Source: Lampropedia cohaerens (lineage in GTDB: Bacteria; Pseudomonadota; Gammaproteobacteria; Burkholderiales; Burkholderiaceae_C). Taken from it: a stretch of 64,000 bases of DNA. Position numbers and translations under genes: made by a program. Below are positions 51,831 to 60,302 of this stretch, in pieces; the first letter of the stretch is position 1, and every line of letters starts with the position of its first letter. The stretch spans positions 23,370 through 87,369 of the forward strand of contig NZ_LBNQ01000032.1 of the NCBI RefSeq assembly GCF_001005215.1, in the 5' to 3' direction. The notes under the pieces are model-generated. The model saw nothing but the letters and a program-made list of their open reading frames with translations, was not told where the DNA came from and made no database searches.

Positions 51831-53708
51831 TCAGCCGCCCAGCGCCTCCCAGCGCTCCAGGGCGGCCATCAGTTCTTCCTCAATTGCTGCAGCGCGCTGC
51901 GCCAGCGCCGCAGCGCGCTGGTGATCGCTGGCATACAGACTGCCATCGGCCAGCTGCGCATTGATCTGCGCCTGCTCGGCCTCCAGCGCCTCGATGCGCG
52001 CAGGCAGCGCCTCCAGTTCGCGCTGCTCCTTGTAACTGAGCTTGCGCTTGACCGGCTCGGTGCTGCGGGCGGGCTGGTTTTTCTGCGCCGTCGGAGGGGC
52101 ATTGTCCTTGCCCTGCTGGCCGGCTGCAGCCAGGTCACGGCTGCGTTGTGACTGCAGCAGCCAATCCTGCACGCTGCCCTCGTACTCGCGCCAGAGGCCA
52201 TCGCCTTCGGCGGCAATGATGCTGGTGACGACGTTGTCCACAAACGCCCGGTCGTGGCTGACCAGGAAAACGGTGCCGTCATAGGTCTGCAGCAGCTCTT
52301 CCAGCAGCTCCAGCGTTTCCATGTCCAGATCGTTGGTCGGCTCGTCCAGCACCAGCACATTGGCTGGCTGCGCAAACAGGCGCGCCAGCAGCAGCCGGTT
52401 GCGCTCGCCGCCCGAGAGCGATTTCACTGGCGAGAGCGCGCGGCGTGGCGAGAACAGAAAGTCACCCAGGTAGCTTTTGACGTGCTTGCGGGCCTTGCCG
52501 ATCTCGATCCACTCGCTGCCCGGGCTTATGAAGTCCTCCAACGTCGCTTCGGGGTCGATGGCCTCGCGCATCTGGTCGAAATACGCAATACGCAGGTTCG
52601 CGCCCCGGCGAATGCTGCCGCTGTCAGGCGCCAACTGCCCGAGAACGAGCTTGAGCAGCGTGGACTTGCCCGCGCCGTTGGGCCCCAGCAGACCGACCTT
52701 GTCACCACGCAGGATGGTGGCGGAGAAATCCCGGATCAGGTGTTTGTCGCCAAAGCTCTTGGAGACATTCTTGAGTTCGGCAACGATCTTGCCGCTGGCA
52801 TCACCGCTGGCGATATCCATGCGCACATTGCCCAGCACATTGCGCCGCTCGGCACGTTGGCGGCGCAATGCCTCCAGGCGCACGATGCGGCTGGCACTGC
52901 GGGTGCGCCGCGCCTCCACGCCCTTGCGAATCCACACTTCCTCCTGCGCCAGCAGCTTGTCCGCCTTGGCGTTCTCCACCGCCTCCTGCGCCAGCTGCTG
53001 TTCCTTCTGGGCGCGGTACTGGCTGTAATTGCCCGGGTAAGAACGCAGTTGACCACGGTCGAGCTCCACCACGCGGGTAGCAATCCGATCGAGAAATGCC
53101 CGATCATGGGTGATGACGACGATGCTGCCGTTGAAAGCCAGCAGCAGCTCCTCCAGCCAGGTGATGGAGTCCAGATCCAGGTGGTTGGTCGGCTCATCGA
53201 GCAACAGCAGATCAGGCTTGGTCACCAGCGCCTGTGCCAGCGCCACGCGCTTCTTGTTACCGCCCGAGAGCGTCCCGACTTTAGCCGCACCATCCAGATG
53301 CAGGCGCTGCAGCGTCTCTTGCACGCGCTGCTCCCAGTTCCAGCCATCGGCCGCCTCAATCTTCGTCTGGAGCGCATCCAGATCCACGCCATCGGCATGT
53401 GCCAGATACTGCTCGCGCAACGCAATCACCTCGGCAAGCCCGGCGGAGACTGCCTGGAAAATCGTCGCCGTCTCATCCAGCATGGGCTCCTGGGGCACAT
53501 AGGCCACGCGCAATCCGCTTTGCATATGGATGCTGCCATCGTCCGGCGCAGCAAGCCCTGCCATGATCTTCAGCAAAGAAGATTTGCCTGCGCCATTGCG
53601 TCCAATAAGCGCGATACGCTCGCCCTGCTCCACTGCAAGCTCGGCGTGGTCCAGCAGCGCCACGTCACCAAACGCCAGCTGCATGTTCAAGAGTGTGATC
53701 AAAGCCAT
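51831..53708 (-). CDS. ABC-F family ATPase (Uup-like)
   Basis: A 625-residue soluble protein with two ABC nucleotide-binding domains and no membrane segments. The first Walker A (GRNGAGKS, about residues 36-43) and signature LSGGNKKRVALAQAL, and the second Walker A (GPNGAGKST near 340) and LSGGERNRLLLARLF, are intact. A charged C-terminal coiled-coil (about 545-625) is typical of Uup, a DNA/ribosome-associated ATPase. The start MALITLLNMQLAFGD was chosen because the fold begins there. The gene is convergent with ppa. Confidence 0.9.
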   Translation of the reverse strand: MALITLLNMQLAFGDVALLDHAELAVEQGERIALIGRNGAGKSSLLKIMAGLAAPDDGSIHMQSGLRVAYVPQEPMLDETATIFQAVSAGLAEVIALREQYLAHADGVDLDALQTKIEAADGWNWEQRVQETLQRLHLDGAAKVGTLSGGNKKRVALAQALVTKPDLLLLDEPTNHLDLDSITWLEELLLAFNGSIVVITHDRAFLDRIATRVVELDRGQLRSYPGNYSQYRAQKEQQLAQEAVENAKADKLLAQEEVWIRKGVEARRTRSASRIVRLEALRRQRAERRNVLGNVRMDIASGDASGKIVAELKNVSKSFGDKHLIRDFSATILRGDKVGLLGPNGAGKSTLLKLVLGQLAPDSGSIRRGANLRIAYFDQMREAIDPEATLEDFISPGSEWIEIGKARKHVKSYLGDFLFSPRRALSPVKSLSGGERNRLLLARLFAQPANVLVLDEPTNDLDMETLELLEELLQTYDGTVFLVSHDRAFVDNVVTSIIAAEGDGLWREYEGSVQDWLLQSQRSRDLAAAGQQGKDNAPPTAQKNQPARSTEPVKRKLSYKEQRELEALPARIEALEAEQAQINAQLADGSLYASDHQRAAALAQRAAAIEEELMAALERWEALGG

Positions 53709-53853
53709 CCCTGGATTATCCGCGCCAGAGATTCCACACAACGCAACCGGACCGACAAGCCAGCTTTACAAAGCCCGCTTATGCTTGTGTATGCGATGGC
53801 CTCGTGGCCGATGATGCCATCCATCGCCGAGTATCCGAAAATAAGACACCGCC

Positions 53854-54348
53854 ATGCGTATCCTGACTTCCTGCATCGCTCTGGCCTGCAGCACCTTGCT
53901 GCTGGCCGGCACCGCCAACGCCCAGCGTGGCTACTACCATCCGCTGGGCAGCCATGCCTATCACCAAGGTGCGTGGGGCCAGCATCACTACCGTGGCGGC
54001 TACCGCCCCTACTATCCGCCACACCGCTATCGCCCGGAACGGCGCAGCAGCAACCACGATGCCGGCGTCGCCATTGGCGCGCTGGTCATCGGCGGCATCC
54101 TGGGCTATGCCATCAGCCAGGCAAACCAGCCACGCCAGCCGGATGCTACCTATTACTACGATCGCCCTGTTGCGCCGCAGAGCTATGGCTATAGCTACGG
54201 CACCATAGCTCCACAGCGTTTGCCAGCGCCTGCCCCTGTCACGACCTGGCAACCGGCTCCCCAACATCCTGACTACCAGCCGTCAGGCGCACCCGTTTAC
54301 GAGACACGCGTGGTCAACGGCAAAACCTATTTCCGCCCGGCAAGATAG
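53854..54348 (+). CDS. Exported Tyr/His/Pro-rich protein with glycine-zipper-like segment
   Basis: A 164-residue secreted protein. The signal peptide ends after ANA near residue 23. Residues 25-65 are rich in Tyr, His, Arg and Pro (HYRGGYRPYYPPHRYRPER), then a hydrophobic Gly-rich stretch (VAIGALVIGGILGYAISQ, about 72-90) and a Pro/Tyr-rich tail. The ending VVNGKTYFRPAR recalls small envelope proteins of unknown function. No family was recognised. It overlaps no neighbour; acsA-like gene convergent downstream. Confidence 0.72.
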   Translation: MRILTSCIALACSTLLLAGTANAQRGYYHPLGSHAYHQGAWGQHHYRGGYRPYYPPHRYRPERRSSNHDAGVAIGALVIGGILGYAISQANQPRQPDATYYYDRPVAPQSYGYSYGTIAPQRLPAPAPVTTWQPAPQHPDYQPSGAPVYETRVVNGKTYFRPAR

Positions 54349-54356
54349 CCGTGCCT

Positions 54357-56447
54357 TCAACCGGCCGCCGATTGCGCCACATGCTGCTGCGCAAAGCGCA
54401 GGTACCAGTCCAGGCACTCAGGATTGGCCATGGTCTCACGGTTGATGACCTGCTGCGCCGGTTGGCCAAGCAGCAGCTTCTTGATCGGCAGCTCCTGTTT
54501 CTTGCCGCTGAGTGTGCGCGGTATCTGCGCGACCTGGACAATGGCATCCGGGACGAAGCGCGGCGAGAGCGCGGTGCGAATCGCGGTTTGGATGCGTTGC
54601 CTTAGCGCATCGTCAAGGCCCACCCCTTCGCGCAGCACCACAAACAGCGGCATGTAGCTGCCACGGCCAAGAAACTCCAGATCCACCACCATTGAATCGA
54701 GCACCTCGGGCAGCGCCTCCACCGCGCGGTAGATCTCGCTGGTGCCCATGCGCAAGCCATGGCGATTGATGGTGGCATCCGAGCGGCCATAGATCACGCA
54801 GCTGCCATCGGCGCCGATGCTGATCCAATCGCCGTGACGCCACACTGGGCCCGCCGCTGGCGGCAGGTCCCCGCCCCCTGGCCTGCGGCCGAGCCCGGGG
54901 GGATAGGCGTCGAAGTAGCTGCTGCGCAGGCGGCTGCCGTCGGCATCATTCCAGAGATACAGCGGCATCGAAGGAATGGGCTGCGTGCAGACCAGCTCAC
55001 CGACCTGGTCGACCACCGCCTGGCCTGCCTCGTCCCACGCATGGACGGCCGCCCCCAGCATGCGGCACTGCATGCGCCCGGGCGTCTGCGGCAACTCGCG
55101 GTTGCCTCCGAGAAACGCACCGGCAAAGTCCGTTCCGCCAGAAATGTTGCACCACCAGATGCCCTCACCATCCTCTCCCGCCACGCCTGCTTCGCGCATG
55201 AACTGCGTGCCCCAGTTCTGCACCTCCTCGCTGAGCGGCGAGCCGGTGCTGCCCAGTGCCCGGATGCTGCGCAGATCGCCGCATTGCGCAGCACTGATGC
55301 CTGCCTTGGCGCACAGAGCATAAAAGGCCGCGCCGACGCCAAAGAACGTAACCTTGTGGCGCGCCGCAAAGCGCCACAGGGTGGTCATGTCCGGCTGATC
55401 CCTGGAGCCGCCGGGGCTGCCATCGAAGAGCACGAGGGTTGTGCCGTGCAGCAGGCCAGCGATCTGCGCATTCCACATCACCCAGCCGGTCGAGCTGTAC
55501 CAGTGGTAGCGCTCGCCCAGGCTGTTGGGCGCATAGCTGCAGCCGACATCGTTGTGCAGGCCCAGCATCATCAACATCACCAGCATCATGCCGCCCTGAC
55601 CATGCACGATGGGCTTGGGCAACCCCGTCGTGCCACTGGAATAGACGATCCAGACGGGATGATCGAACGGCAGCCAGAGCGGCTCGAAGCCGCGCGTGGC
55701 CGCATCGTCGCGCTGCACGATGTCACTGAAACGCTGGTAGCCGGGCCAATCGGCCTGTGCGTCCTGATTGCCTACGAGAATGGCATGGTGCACGCTGGGC
55801 AGCGCCGCACGTATTTGCTCGCCCGCCTCGCGCCGGTCAATGGCCTTGCCGCCATACACTACGCCATCGACCGTGAACAACACCTTGGGCGCAATCTGCC
55901 GGAAGCGATCAAGCACCGCGTGCGTGCCCATGTCCGGCGCGCAGACGCTCCACACCGCACCGATGCTGGCCGAAGCGAGAAACGCCACGATCGTCTGCGG
56001 AATATTCGGCAGGTACGCGGCCACGCGATCACCCGGCTGCACACCCAGCTGCTGCAGGTGCAGCGCCAGTGCGGCCACCTGCTGCTGCAATGCTGGCCAG
56101 CGCATCTGCGCGACTTGCCCCAGCTCGTTGTCCGCAATGATGGCCGGCATGCCCGCCGCATCAGCCGCCTGCACATGTCGCCAGATCTGTCGCACCAGAT
56201 TGACCTGCGCGCCCTCGAACCAGTGCGCGCCGGGCATGACGTTCTCGGCCAGGACACGGCCATGCTGCGTCGGCGACTGCACCTCAAAATAGTCCCAGAT
56301 GCTTTGCCAGAAGGCCTCCAGCTCCGTGGTGGACCAGCGCCACAGCGCGTCATAGTCGCCAAAGCGCAAGCCGCGCGTCTGGGCCAGCCAATCCTGATAG
56401 AGGCGGATTTGCGGAACGTAGGGGGGGCGCTGAATGCGTGGTTGCAT
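54357..56447 (-). CDS. aacS: Acetoacetyl-CoA synthetase
   Basis: A 696-residue ANL-superfamily ligase that activates acetoacetate to acetoacetyl-CoA using ATP. Motifs: P-loop YSSGTTGLPKPIVHGQGG near residue 270, the NISGGTDFAGAFLGGN block, and GRSDATINRHGLRMGTSEIY near 565 (core Asp and hinge region); the PIKKLLLG lysine is near the end. The N-terminal ACAS_N region (FWQSIWDYFEVQ) is present. The start MQPRIQRPP (ATG) is preferred to a TTG two codons upstream. It is divergent from the CoA-transferase, and together they suggest ketone-body or polyhydroxybutyrate turnover. Confidence 0.93.
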   Translation of the reverse strand: MQPRIQRPPYVPQIRLYQDWLAQTRGLRFGDYDALWRWSTTELEAFWQSIWDYFEVQSPTQHGRVLAENVMPGAHWFEGAQVNLVRQIWRHVQAADAAGMPAIIADNELGQVAQMRWPALQQQVAALALHLQQLGVQPGDRVAAYLPNIPQTIVAFLASASIGAVWSVCAPDMGTHAVLDRFRQIAPKVLFTVDGVVYGGKAIDRREAGEQIRAALPSVHHAILVGNQDAQADWPGYQRFSDIVQRDDAATRGFEPLWLPFDHPVWIVYSSGTTGLPKPIVHGQGGMMLVMLMMLGLHNDVGCSYAPNSLGERYHWYSSTGWVMWNAQIAGLLHGTTLVLFDGSPGGSRDQPDMTTLWRFAARHKVTFFGVGAAFYALCAKAGISAAQCGDLRSIRALGSTGSPLSEEVQNWGTQFMREAGVAGEDGEGIWWCNISGGTDFAGAFLGGNRELPQTPGRMQCRMLGAAVHAWDEAGQAVVDQVGELVCTQPIPSMPLYLWNDADGSRLRSSYFDAYPPGLGRRPGGGDLPPAAGPVWRHGDWISIGADGSCVIYGRSDATINRHGLRMGTSEIYRAVEALPEVLDSMVVDLEFLGRGSYMPLFVVLREGVGLDDALRQRIQTAIRTALSPRFVPDAIVQVAQIPRTLSGKKQELPIKKLLLGQPAQQVINRETMANPECLDWYLRFAQQHVAQSAAG

Positions 56448-56685
56448 GGACAACTAGCTTAAGCAGCCCTACGCCATGCACTGCTCGGGTTAACCCGCGA
56501 CTGTTGTCCCGCACGTGATACCCCTGTGCCAAATGCTGCAAGCGCACATGAGAAAAGCCTAGGGAAAATCGGGTAATCCCTAGTAAAAATAACGCCATGG
56601 CGTCGTTTTGCAGTCCTACGATAAGGGTTATCGCGTAAGGGAAAACCTGTTTCCCCCACCTAACTGCACATCAACGAAGCCCACC
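56448..56685. promoter_or_regulatory. Divergent control region rich in dyads (aacS / CoA-transferase)
   Basis: A 238-base, comparatively A+T-rich region with four dyads: CTAGGGA-N11-TCCCTAG (56559-56583), the perfect palindrome ACGCCATGGCGT (56592-56603), CGATAA-GGG-TTATCG (56619-56633) and GGGAAA-N5-TTTCCC (56639-56655). No matching regulator motif is recognised. Confidence 0.55.
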
Positions 56686-58221
56686 ATGACCCAACATTCC
56701 CGCATCCAGTGCCCCAAGTTGCTTGACAAAGTCATGTCCGCCGAACAGGCCGCCGCGCTGATTCCAGAAGGCGCCACCGTCGGCATGAGCGGCTTTACCG
56801 GCTCTGGTGCGCCCAAGGAAGTGCCACAGGCCCTGGCCGCCCGCATTGAGCACAGCGTGGCGCAGGGACACCCGTTCCGCATCAATCTGTGGACCGGGGC
56901 CTCCACCGGCCCGGAAATCGACGGCGCGCTGGCCAAGGCCAACGGCATCCAGATGCGCCTGCCCTACCAGTCCGATCCCATCGGCCGCCAGCGCATCAAT
57001 GAAGGCGCGATGGACTATATGGATGTGCACCTCTCCCATGTCGCGCAGTACGCCTGGTTCGGCTTCTTCGGCAAGCTGGACGTGGCGGTCATCGAGGTTG
57101 CGGGCATCCTTCCCGACGGCAGTCTGATTCCCTCCACTTCAGTGGGCAACAACAAGACCTGGCTGGATCTGGCCGATCTCGTCATCCTTGAGGTCAACGA
57201 ACGCCAGCCCATCGGCCTGGCTGGCATGCACGACGTGTACTACGGCACACAACTGCCCCCCAACCGCGTGCCCATCCAGATCACCCACACGCAGGACCGC
57301 ATCGGCGAGCAATACCTGCGCTGCGACCCGAACAAGGTCATCGCCGTGGTGCAAACCAACAAGCCCGACCGCAACTCGCCCTTCAAGCCCGTCGACGACA
57401 AGGCACGCCGCATTGCCGGGCATCTGATCGAGTTCTTCCAGCATGAGGTCAAGCGCGGGCGCCTTCCGGCCAACCTGCTGCCGCTGCAATCGGGCGTGGG
57501 CAACATCGCCAACGCCGTGATGGGCGCGCTGACCGACGGCCCGTTCGAAAACCTTACCGCCTTCACCGAAGTCATGCAGGACGGCATGCTGGGCATGCTG
57601 CGCTCGGGCAAGCTCAAGAACGTCTCCTGCACCGGCTTCTCCCTCAGCCCGGAGGGCGAGCGCGAGTTCGTCGACAACCTCGACTTCTACCGCGACAAGA
57701 TCGTCATCCGCCCGCAGGAAATCAGCAATCACCCGGAGCTGATCCGGCGCCTGGGTGTGATCGCCATGAACGCCATGATCGAGGCCGACATCTACGGCAA
57801 CGTCAACTCCACCCACGTCTACGGCTCGGCCATCATGAACGGCATCGGCGGCTCCGGCGACTTCGCCCGCAACGCCTACCTGGCCATCTTCATGGCCAAT
57901 GCCTCGGCCAAAGGCGGCGAGCTCTCATGCATCGTGCCTGCCGTCTCGCATGTCGACCACACCGAACATGACGTGCACATCCTCGTCACCGATGAAGGCC
58001 TGGCCGACCTGCGCGGCCTCTCGCCCAAGCAGCGCGCCAAGGTCATCATCGCCAACTGCGCCGCACCCGAGTTCAAGGATGAGCTGCAGGACTACTACGA
58101 CCGCGCCCTGCACCATTCCTATGGCAAACACACGCCCATGCTGCCCGGCGAAGCCCTGAGCTGGCACGAGCGCGCCATGCGCACCGGCAGCATGCACGCC
58201 AAGCACAAAGAAACGGTGTAA
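56686..58221 (+). CDS. Acetyl-CoA hydrolase/transferase family protein (succinate CoA-transferase type)
   Basis: A 511-residue class I CoA-transferase of the acetyl-CoA hydrolase/Cat1/AarC family. It probably moves CoA between succinyl- and acetyl-CoA, or between related acids. Family blocks: GMSGFTGSGAPKEVPQALA at the N-terminus, DPNKVIAVVQTNKPDRNSPF in the middle, EADIYGNVNSTHVYGSAIMNGIGGSGDFARNAY (oxyanion GGSGDF and nearby Glu) and the C-terminal HTPMLPGEALSWHERAM. The ATG that gives MTQHSRIQCPKLLDK was chosen. The integron begins 47 bases after its stop. Confidence 0.92.
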   Translation: MTQHSRIQCPKLLDKVMSAEQAAALIPEGATVGMSGFTGSGAPKEVPQALAARIEHSVAQGHPFRINLWTGASTGPEIDGALAKANGIQMRLPYQSDPIGRQRINEGAMDYMDVHLSHVAQYAWFGFFGKLDVAVIEVAGILPDGSLIPSTSVGNNKTWLDLADLVILEVNERQPIGLAGMHDVYYGTQLPPNRVPIQITHTQDRIGEQYLRCDPNKVIAVVQTNKPDRNSPFKPVDDKARRIAGHLIEFFQHEVKRGRLPANLLPLQSGVGNIANAVMGALTDGPFENLTAFTEVMQDGMLGMLRSGKLKNVSCTGFSLSPEGEREFVDNLDFYRDKIVIRPQEISNHPELIRRLGVIAMNAMIEADIYGNVNSTHVYGSAIMNGIGGSGDFARNAYLAIFMANASAKGGELSCIVPAVSHVDHTEHDVHILVTDEGLADLRGLSPKQRAKVIIANCAAPEFKDELQDYYDRALHHSYGKHTPMLPGEALSWHERAMRTGSMHAKHKETV

Positions 58222-58267
58222 CGCAACGCGGTGAAACGCGGGCGCAAGCCATTGCGTAGCGCAGCGT

Positions 58268-59320
58268 TTACAACGCATCCAGCGGGCTCAACACGCCACG
58301 CCCGCCCTTGTTGAGTACGTGGGTGTAAATCATGGTCGTTTTTACATCCGCATGGCCCAGCAACTCCTGCACCGTGCGGATGTCGTAACCCGCCTGCAGC
58401 AAATGCGTGGCAAATGAATGGCGCAACACATGCGGGCTGACCGGCTTGGCAATCTCCGCCAATTTGGCCGCCTCGCGCACCGCGCGTTGCACCGACTCTG
58501 GATACAGATGATGGCGCCGCTCCCACTGCCTGCCTGATGCGTCAGGGCGCGGATCAAGCGCACGCCCGGCGGCTGGAAACACATATTGCCAGGCCCAACT
58601 GCGATCAGCCTGCGGATACTTCACCGCCAATGCATCCGGCAAATACACCCGCCCAAAACCCTGCGCCAAATCCTTGTCATGCAAGGCCTTGGCTTTTGCC
58701 AACTGCGTCTGCAAAGGCGCCATCAAATTCTCTGGCAACACCGTCACCCTGTCTTTACTGCCCTTGCCCTGGCGCACCACAATCTCACGCCGCGCAAACT
58801 CCACATCCTTGACGCGCAGCCGCAATGCCTCCATCAAACGCATACCGGTGCCGTAGAGCAACTGCGCCACCAACCCGGCAGAACCCTTGACATGCAACAA
58901 CAAAGCACGCACTTCTGCAGGCGTTAACACCACGGGCAAGCGGCGCGATGGCTTGGCGTGTACCACCTCATCCAGCCACGGCACCTCCAAGGCCAATACC
59001 TCTTTGTAGAGGTACAAAATCGCCGACTTGGCTTGATTTTGTGTGGACGCAGAGACTTGGCGCTCTACCGCCAAGTACGTGAGAAACGCCGTAATCTCAC
59101 GCGCTCCCATCTCCGCAGGATGCCGCTTGCCATGGAACAAAATGAACCGCCGCACCCAGTCCACATACGCCTGCTCGGTGCGGATGCTGTAATGCTTGGT
59201 GCGAATGCTGGCTCGCAGCTGATCCAGCAACCTTGGCGGCTGACGTTGCACTTGTAATTGACCGTCATCTCTGGCATATTGCATCCGGAAAATTTTAGGT
59301 TTGCCTATAACCGTCAGCAT
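58268..59320 (-). CDS. intI: Integron integrase IntI (not IntI1)
   Basis: A tyrosine recombinase of up to 350 residues. The catalytic residues are Arg161 (YGTGMRLMEALRLRVKD), His297 and Arg300 (PHVLRHSFATHLL), His323 and Tyr332 (GHADVKTTMIYTHV). The integron-specific insert is visible at about 225-250 (YLPDALAVKYPQADRSWAWQ). The N-terminal SAM-like domain has LLDQLRASIRTKHYSIRTEQAYV. Many positions agree with IntI1 from memory, but it is clearly a different enzyme. A second Met13 would give 338 residues, closer to the family start; the longer form is listed. It excises and inserts cassettes at attI and attC. Confidence 0.95.
   Translation of the reverse strand: MLTVIGKPKIFRMQYARDDGQLQVQRQPPRLLDQLRASIRTKHYSIRTEQAYVDWVRRFILFHGKRHPAEMGAREITAFLTYLAVERQVSASTQNQAKSAILYLYKEVLALEVPWLDEVVHAKPSRRLPVVLTPAEVRALLLHVKGSAGLVAQLLYGTGMRLMEALRLRVKDVEFARREIVVRQGKGSKDRVTVLPENLMAPLQTQLAKAKALHDKDLAQGFGRVYLPDALAVKYPQADRSWAWQYVFPAAGRALDPRPDASGRQWERRHHLYPESVQRAVREAAKLAEIAKPVSPHVLRHSFATHLLQAGYDIRTVQELLGHADVKTTMIYTHVLNKGGRGVLSPLDAL
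59252..59280 (+). promoter_or_regulatory. Candidate cassette promoter (Pc)
   Basis: On the plus strand, inside the 5' end of intI, TTGTAA is spaced 17 bases from CATATT. Each hexamer matches the consensus at four of six bases. The position agrees with Pc of other integrons, which lie within intI and read into the array. Evidence is weak. Confidence 0.35.
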
Positions 59321-59358
59321 CAGGGTTTGCCTTGGGTGCCAGCTAAGGCAAGTCGGAC

Positions 59359-59408
59359 GTTAGGCGACATATTTTCGTGGAAAGCATGTCGTCTAAATAT
59401 AGTTAGAC
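59359..59408 (+). other. attI recombination site of the integron
   Basis: The simple core is GTCTAA-N5-GTTAGAC (59391-59408), an inverted pair as in attI1, with recombination expected between G59402 and T59403. A second GTTAGGC core lies at 59359-59365. Between them a near-perfect hairpin forms from TAGGCGACAT and ATGTCGTCTA (10 pairs, one G-T), loop 15 bases. The aadA cassette begins at TTAGACATCATGAG, as in known aadA cassettes. Confidence 0.78.
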
Positions 59409-59411
59409 ATC

Positions 59412-60257
59412 ATGAGTAACGCAGTACCCGCCGAGATTTCGGTACAGCTATCACTGGCTCTCAACGCCATCGAGCGTCATCTGGAATCAACGTTGCTGGC
59501 CGTGCATTTGTACGGCTCTGCACTGGACGGTGGCCTGAAGCCATACAGTGATATTGATTTGCTGGTTACTGTGGCTGCACGGCTCGATGAGACTGTCCGA
59601 CAAGCCCTGGTCGTAGATCTCTTGGAAATTTCTGCCTCCCCTGGCCAAAGTGAGGCTCTCCGCGCCTTGGAAGTTACCATCGTCGTGCATGGTGATGTTG
59701 TCCCTTGGCGTTATCCGGCCAGACGGGAACTGCAATTCGGGGAGTGGCAGCGTAAGGACATTCTTGCGGGCATCTTCGAGCCCGCCACAACCGATGTTGA
59801 TCTGGCTATTCTGCTAACTAAAGTAAGGCAGCATAGCCTTGCATTGGCAGGTTCGGCCGCAGAGGATTTCTTTAACCCAGTTCCGGAAGGCGATCTATTC
59901 AAGGCATTGAGCGACACTCTGAAACTATGGAATTCGCAGCCGGATTGGGAAGGCGATGAGCGGAATGTAGTGCTTACCTTGTCTCGCATTTGGTACAGCG
60001 CAGCAACCGGCAAGATCGCACCGAAGGATATCGTTGCCAACTGGGCAATGGAGCGTCTGCCAGATCAACATAAGCCCGTACTGCTTGAAGCCCGGCAGGC
60101 TTATCTTGGACAAGGAGAAGATTGCTTGGCCTCACGCGCGGATCAGTTGGCGGCGTTCGTTCACTTCGTGAAACATGAAGCCACTAAATTGCTTAGTGCC
60201 ATGCCAGTGATGTCTAACAATTCATTCAAGCCGACGCCGCTTCGCGGCGCGGCTTAA
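59412..60257 (+). CDS. aadA: Aminoglycoside 3''-nucleotidyltransferase, AadA family (cassette 1)
   Basis: A 281-residue ANT(3'')-I enzyme that adenylylates streptomycin and spectinomycin. The nucleotidyltransferase signature GSALDGGLKPYSDIDLLV has Gly35-Ser36 and Asp47, Asp49. The rest follows the AadA pattern (VVPWRYPARRELQFGEW; LSRIWYSAATGKIAPKD; KHEATKLL). It most resembles the AadA6/AadA10/AadA11 group as I remember them. The last dozen residues (NNSFKPTPLRGAA) are encoded by its attC site, a feature of several cassettes. There is no clear ribosome-binding site; the ATG lies 9 bases after the cassette boundary. Confidence 0.94.
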   Translation: MSNAVPAEISVQLSLALNAIERHLESTLLAVHLYGSALDGGLKPYSDIDLLVTVAARLDETVRQALVVDLLEISASPGQSEALRALEVTIVVHGDVVPWRYPARRELQFGEWQRKDILAGIFEPATTDVDLAILLTKVRQHSLALAGSAAEDFFNPVPEGDLFKALSDTLKLWNSQPDWEGDERNVVLTLSRIWYSAATGKIAPKDIVANWAMERLPDQHKPVLLEARQAYLGQGEDCLASRADQLAAFVHFVKHEATKLLSAMPVMSNNSFKPTPLRGAA

Positions 60258-60271
60258 TTCAGGCGTTAGGC
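60212..60271 (+). other. attC of cassette 1 (aadA)
   Basis: A 60-base attC. R'' is GTCTAAC (60212-60218) and R' is GTTAGGC (60265-60271). Between them lies a self-complementary core with GCCGCTTCGCGGC at its centre. Nearly the same core is found in the attC sites of cassettes 5 and 6. Confidence 0.93.
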
Positions 60272-60302
60272 GCTACTGCTCACCTTTATATTTGGGCTTC
60301 GC

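Noticed and set aside
52254..54194. 646-codon open frame opposite the ABC-F gene and running into the next gene
   Set aside because: Antisense shadow; crosses real gene boundaries.
54759..56462. 567-codon open frame opposite acetoacetyl-CoA synthetase
   Set aside because: Antisense shadow, Arg/His/Ala-rich with no domain.
59359..59402. A 43-base mini-cassette between two core sites
   Set aside because: No RYYYAAC-then-GTTRRRY order needed for attC. Kept only as a hypothesis within the attI finding.
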